A DNA stretch of 64,000 nucleotides from Candidatus Zhuqueibacterota bacterium (lineage in GTDB: Bacteria > Zhuqueibacterota > Zhuqueibacteria > Residuimicrobiales > Oceaniaggregativiventaceae): NCBI GenBank assembly GCA_014728085.1, contig WJMF01000099.1, positions 1 to 64,000 of the forward strand, in the 5' to 3' direction. A model generated the notes under the pieces. That model saw only the letters and a program-made list of their open reading frames with translations. It had not been told where the DNA came from and did not search any database. Shown here one piece after another: positions 63,966-64,000 of this stretch. A program made the translations under genes and the position numbers. Position 1 is the stretch's first letter. The number at the start of each line of letters is the position of its first letter.

Positions 63966-64000
63966 TTGGCAAGATTTCAGCGATGGGCTGTTTATCATAA
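63966..64000 (+). CDS. start of a further gene, cut by the right edge
   Basis: TTG at 63966 with GGAG seven bases upstream, then eleven open codons (ARFQRWAVYH). Too short to identify. Confidence 0.35.
   Translation, partial: MARFQRWAVYH

Noticed and set aside
1-64000. CRISPR arrays, insertion sequences, attachment sites, rRNA genes
   Set aside because: I saw no regularly spaced repeats, no transposase gene with terminal repeats, no integrase beside the tRNA, and no rRNA sequence. Only one tRNA was found.

Overview
The window looks like chromosome of a Gram-negative bacterium with moderate GC. Lipid A processing (LpxH), a Wza/Wzc-type export pair and an outer-membrane-like protein point to a diderm. 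The gene order ispE / tRNA-Gln / prs / rplY / pth / rpsF-ssb-rpsR-rplI and the mreCD-PBP2-rodA block are ordinary housekeeping. The mix of YbbR, DUF4038, GHL-type and STAS proteins suggests an FCB-group or related candidate-phylum lineage; that placement is an inference. Well-supported TTG starts are unusually common (at least six genes).

Left part, 1-12127, all minus strand. From right to left in transcription order: an orphan microcompartment shell gene (BMC-H) coupled to ispE and tRNA-Gln, then a terminator; prs, rplY, pth, rpsF, ssb, rpsR, rplI and a terminator; then a small zinc-ribbon protein, a YbbR protein, tsaD, a von Willebrand A membrane protein, a barrel-like outer-membrane protein and a TPR protein cut by the left edge.

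Middle left, 12392-20826, plus strand: lpxH, mreC, mreD, PBP2, rodA and lgt form a tight envelope operon without mreB. A CpoB-like lipoprotein follows with its own sigma70-type promoter and terminator, then glycogen synthase.

Right part, 20827-64000, is one long cell-surface polysaccharide locus of about 43 kb. Block A (21119-37187): STAS regulator, Wza-like export protein, Wzc-like tyrosine kinase, UDP-glucuronate 4-epimerase, initiating sugar-phosphate transferase, glycosyltransferases, AsnB, GlpD, methyltransferase, dehydratase/epimerase, pyruvyl transferase and a membrane/hexapeptide-acyltransferase fusion. Block B (37197-40724, minus) is a large secreted glycosidase-like protein. Block C (41182-57938): DUF457 protein, four GT2 enzymes of the DPM1/ArnC type (one without its DXD motif), GT4 enzymes, an epimerase, a YdjC deacetylase, three GT-C membrane transferases, a flippase and DUF2304. 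Block D (58224-63911): Wzy-like polymerase, second flippase, methyltransferase and a secreted glycosyl-hydrolase-like protein that stops at the beginning of what looks like an FN3 linker.

The most interesting result is regulatory. Sequences matching the sigma54 (-24/-12) promoter consensus lie about 85-100 nt upstream of the first gene of block A, of the antisense secreted glycosidase and of the polymerase block, and two of them have inverted repeats at enhancer-like distance. Synthesis, export, polymerisation and a putative degrading enzyme may therefore be one sigma54 regulon. Other items worth a second look are the STAS protein with a transposase-like HTH tail, the DXD-less GT2, the flippase-like/acyltransferase fusion and the orphan BMC shell gene.
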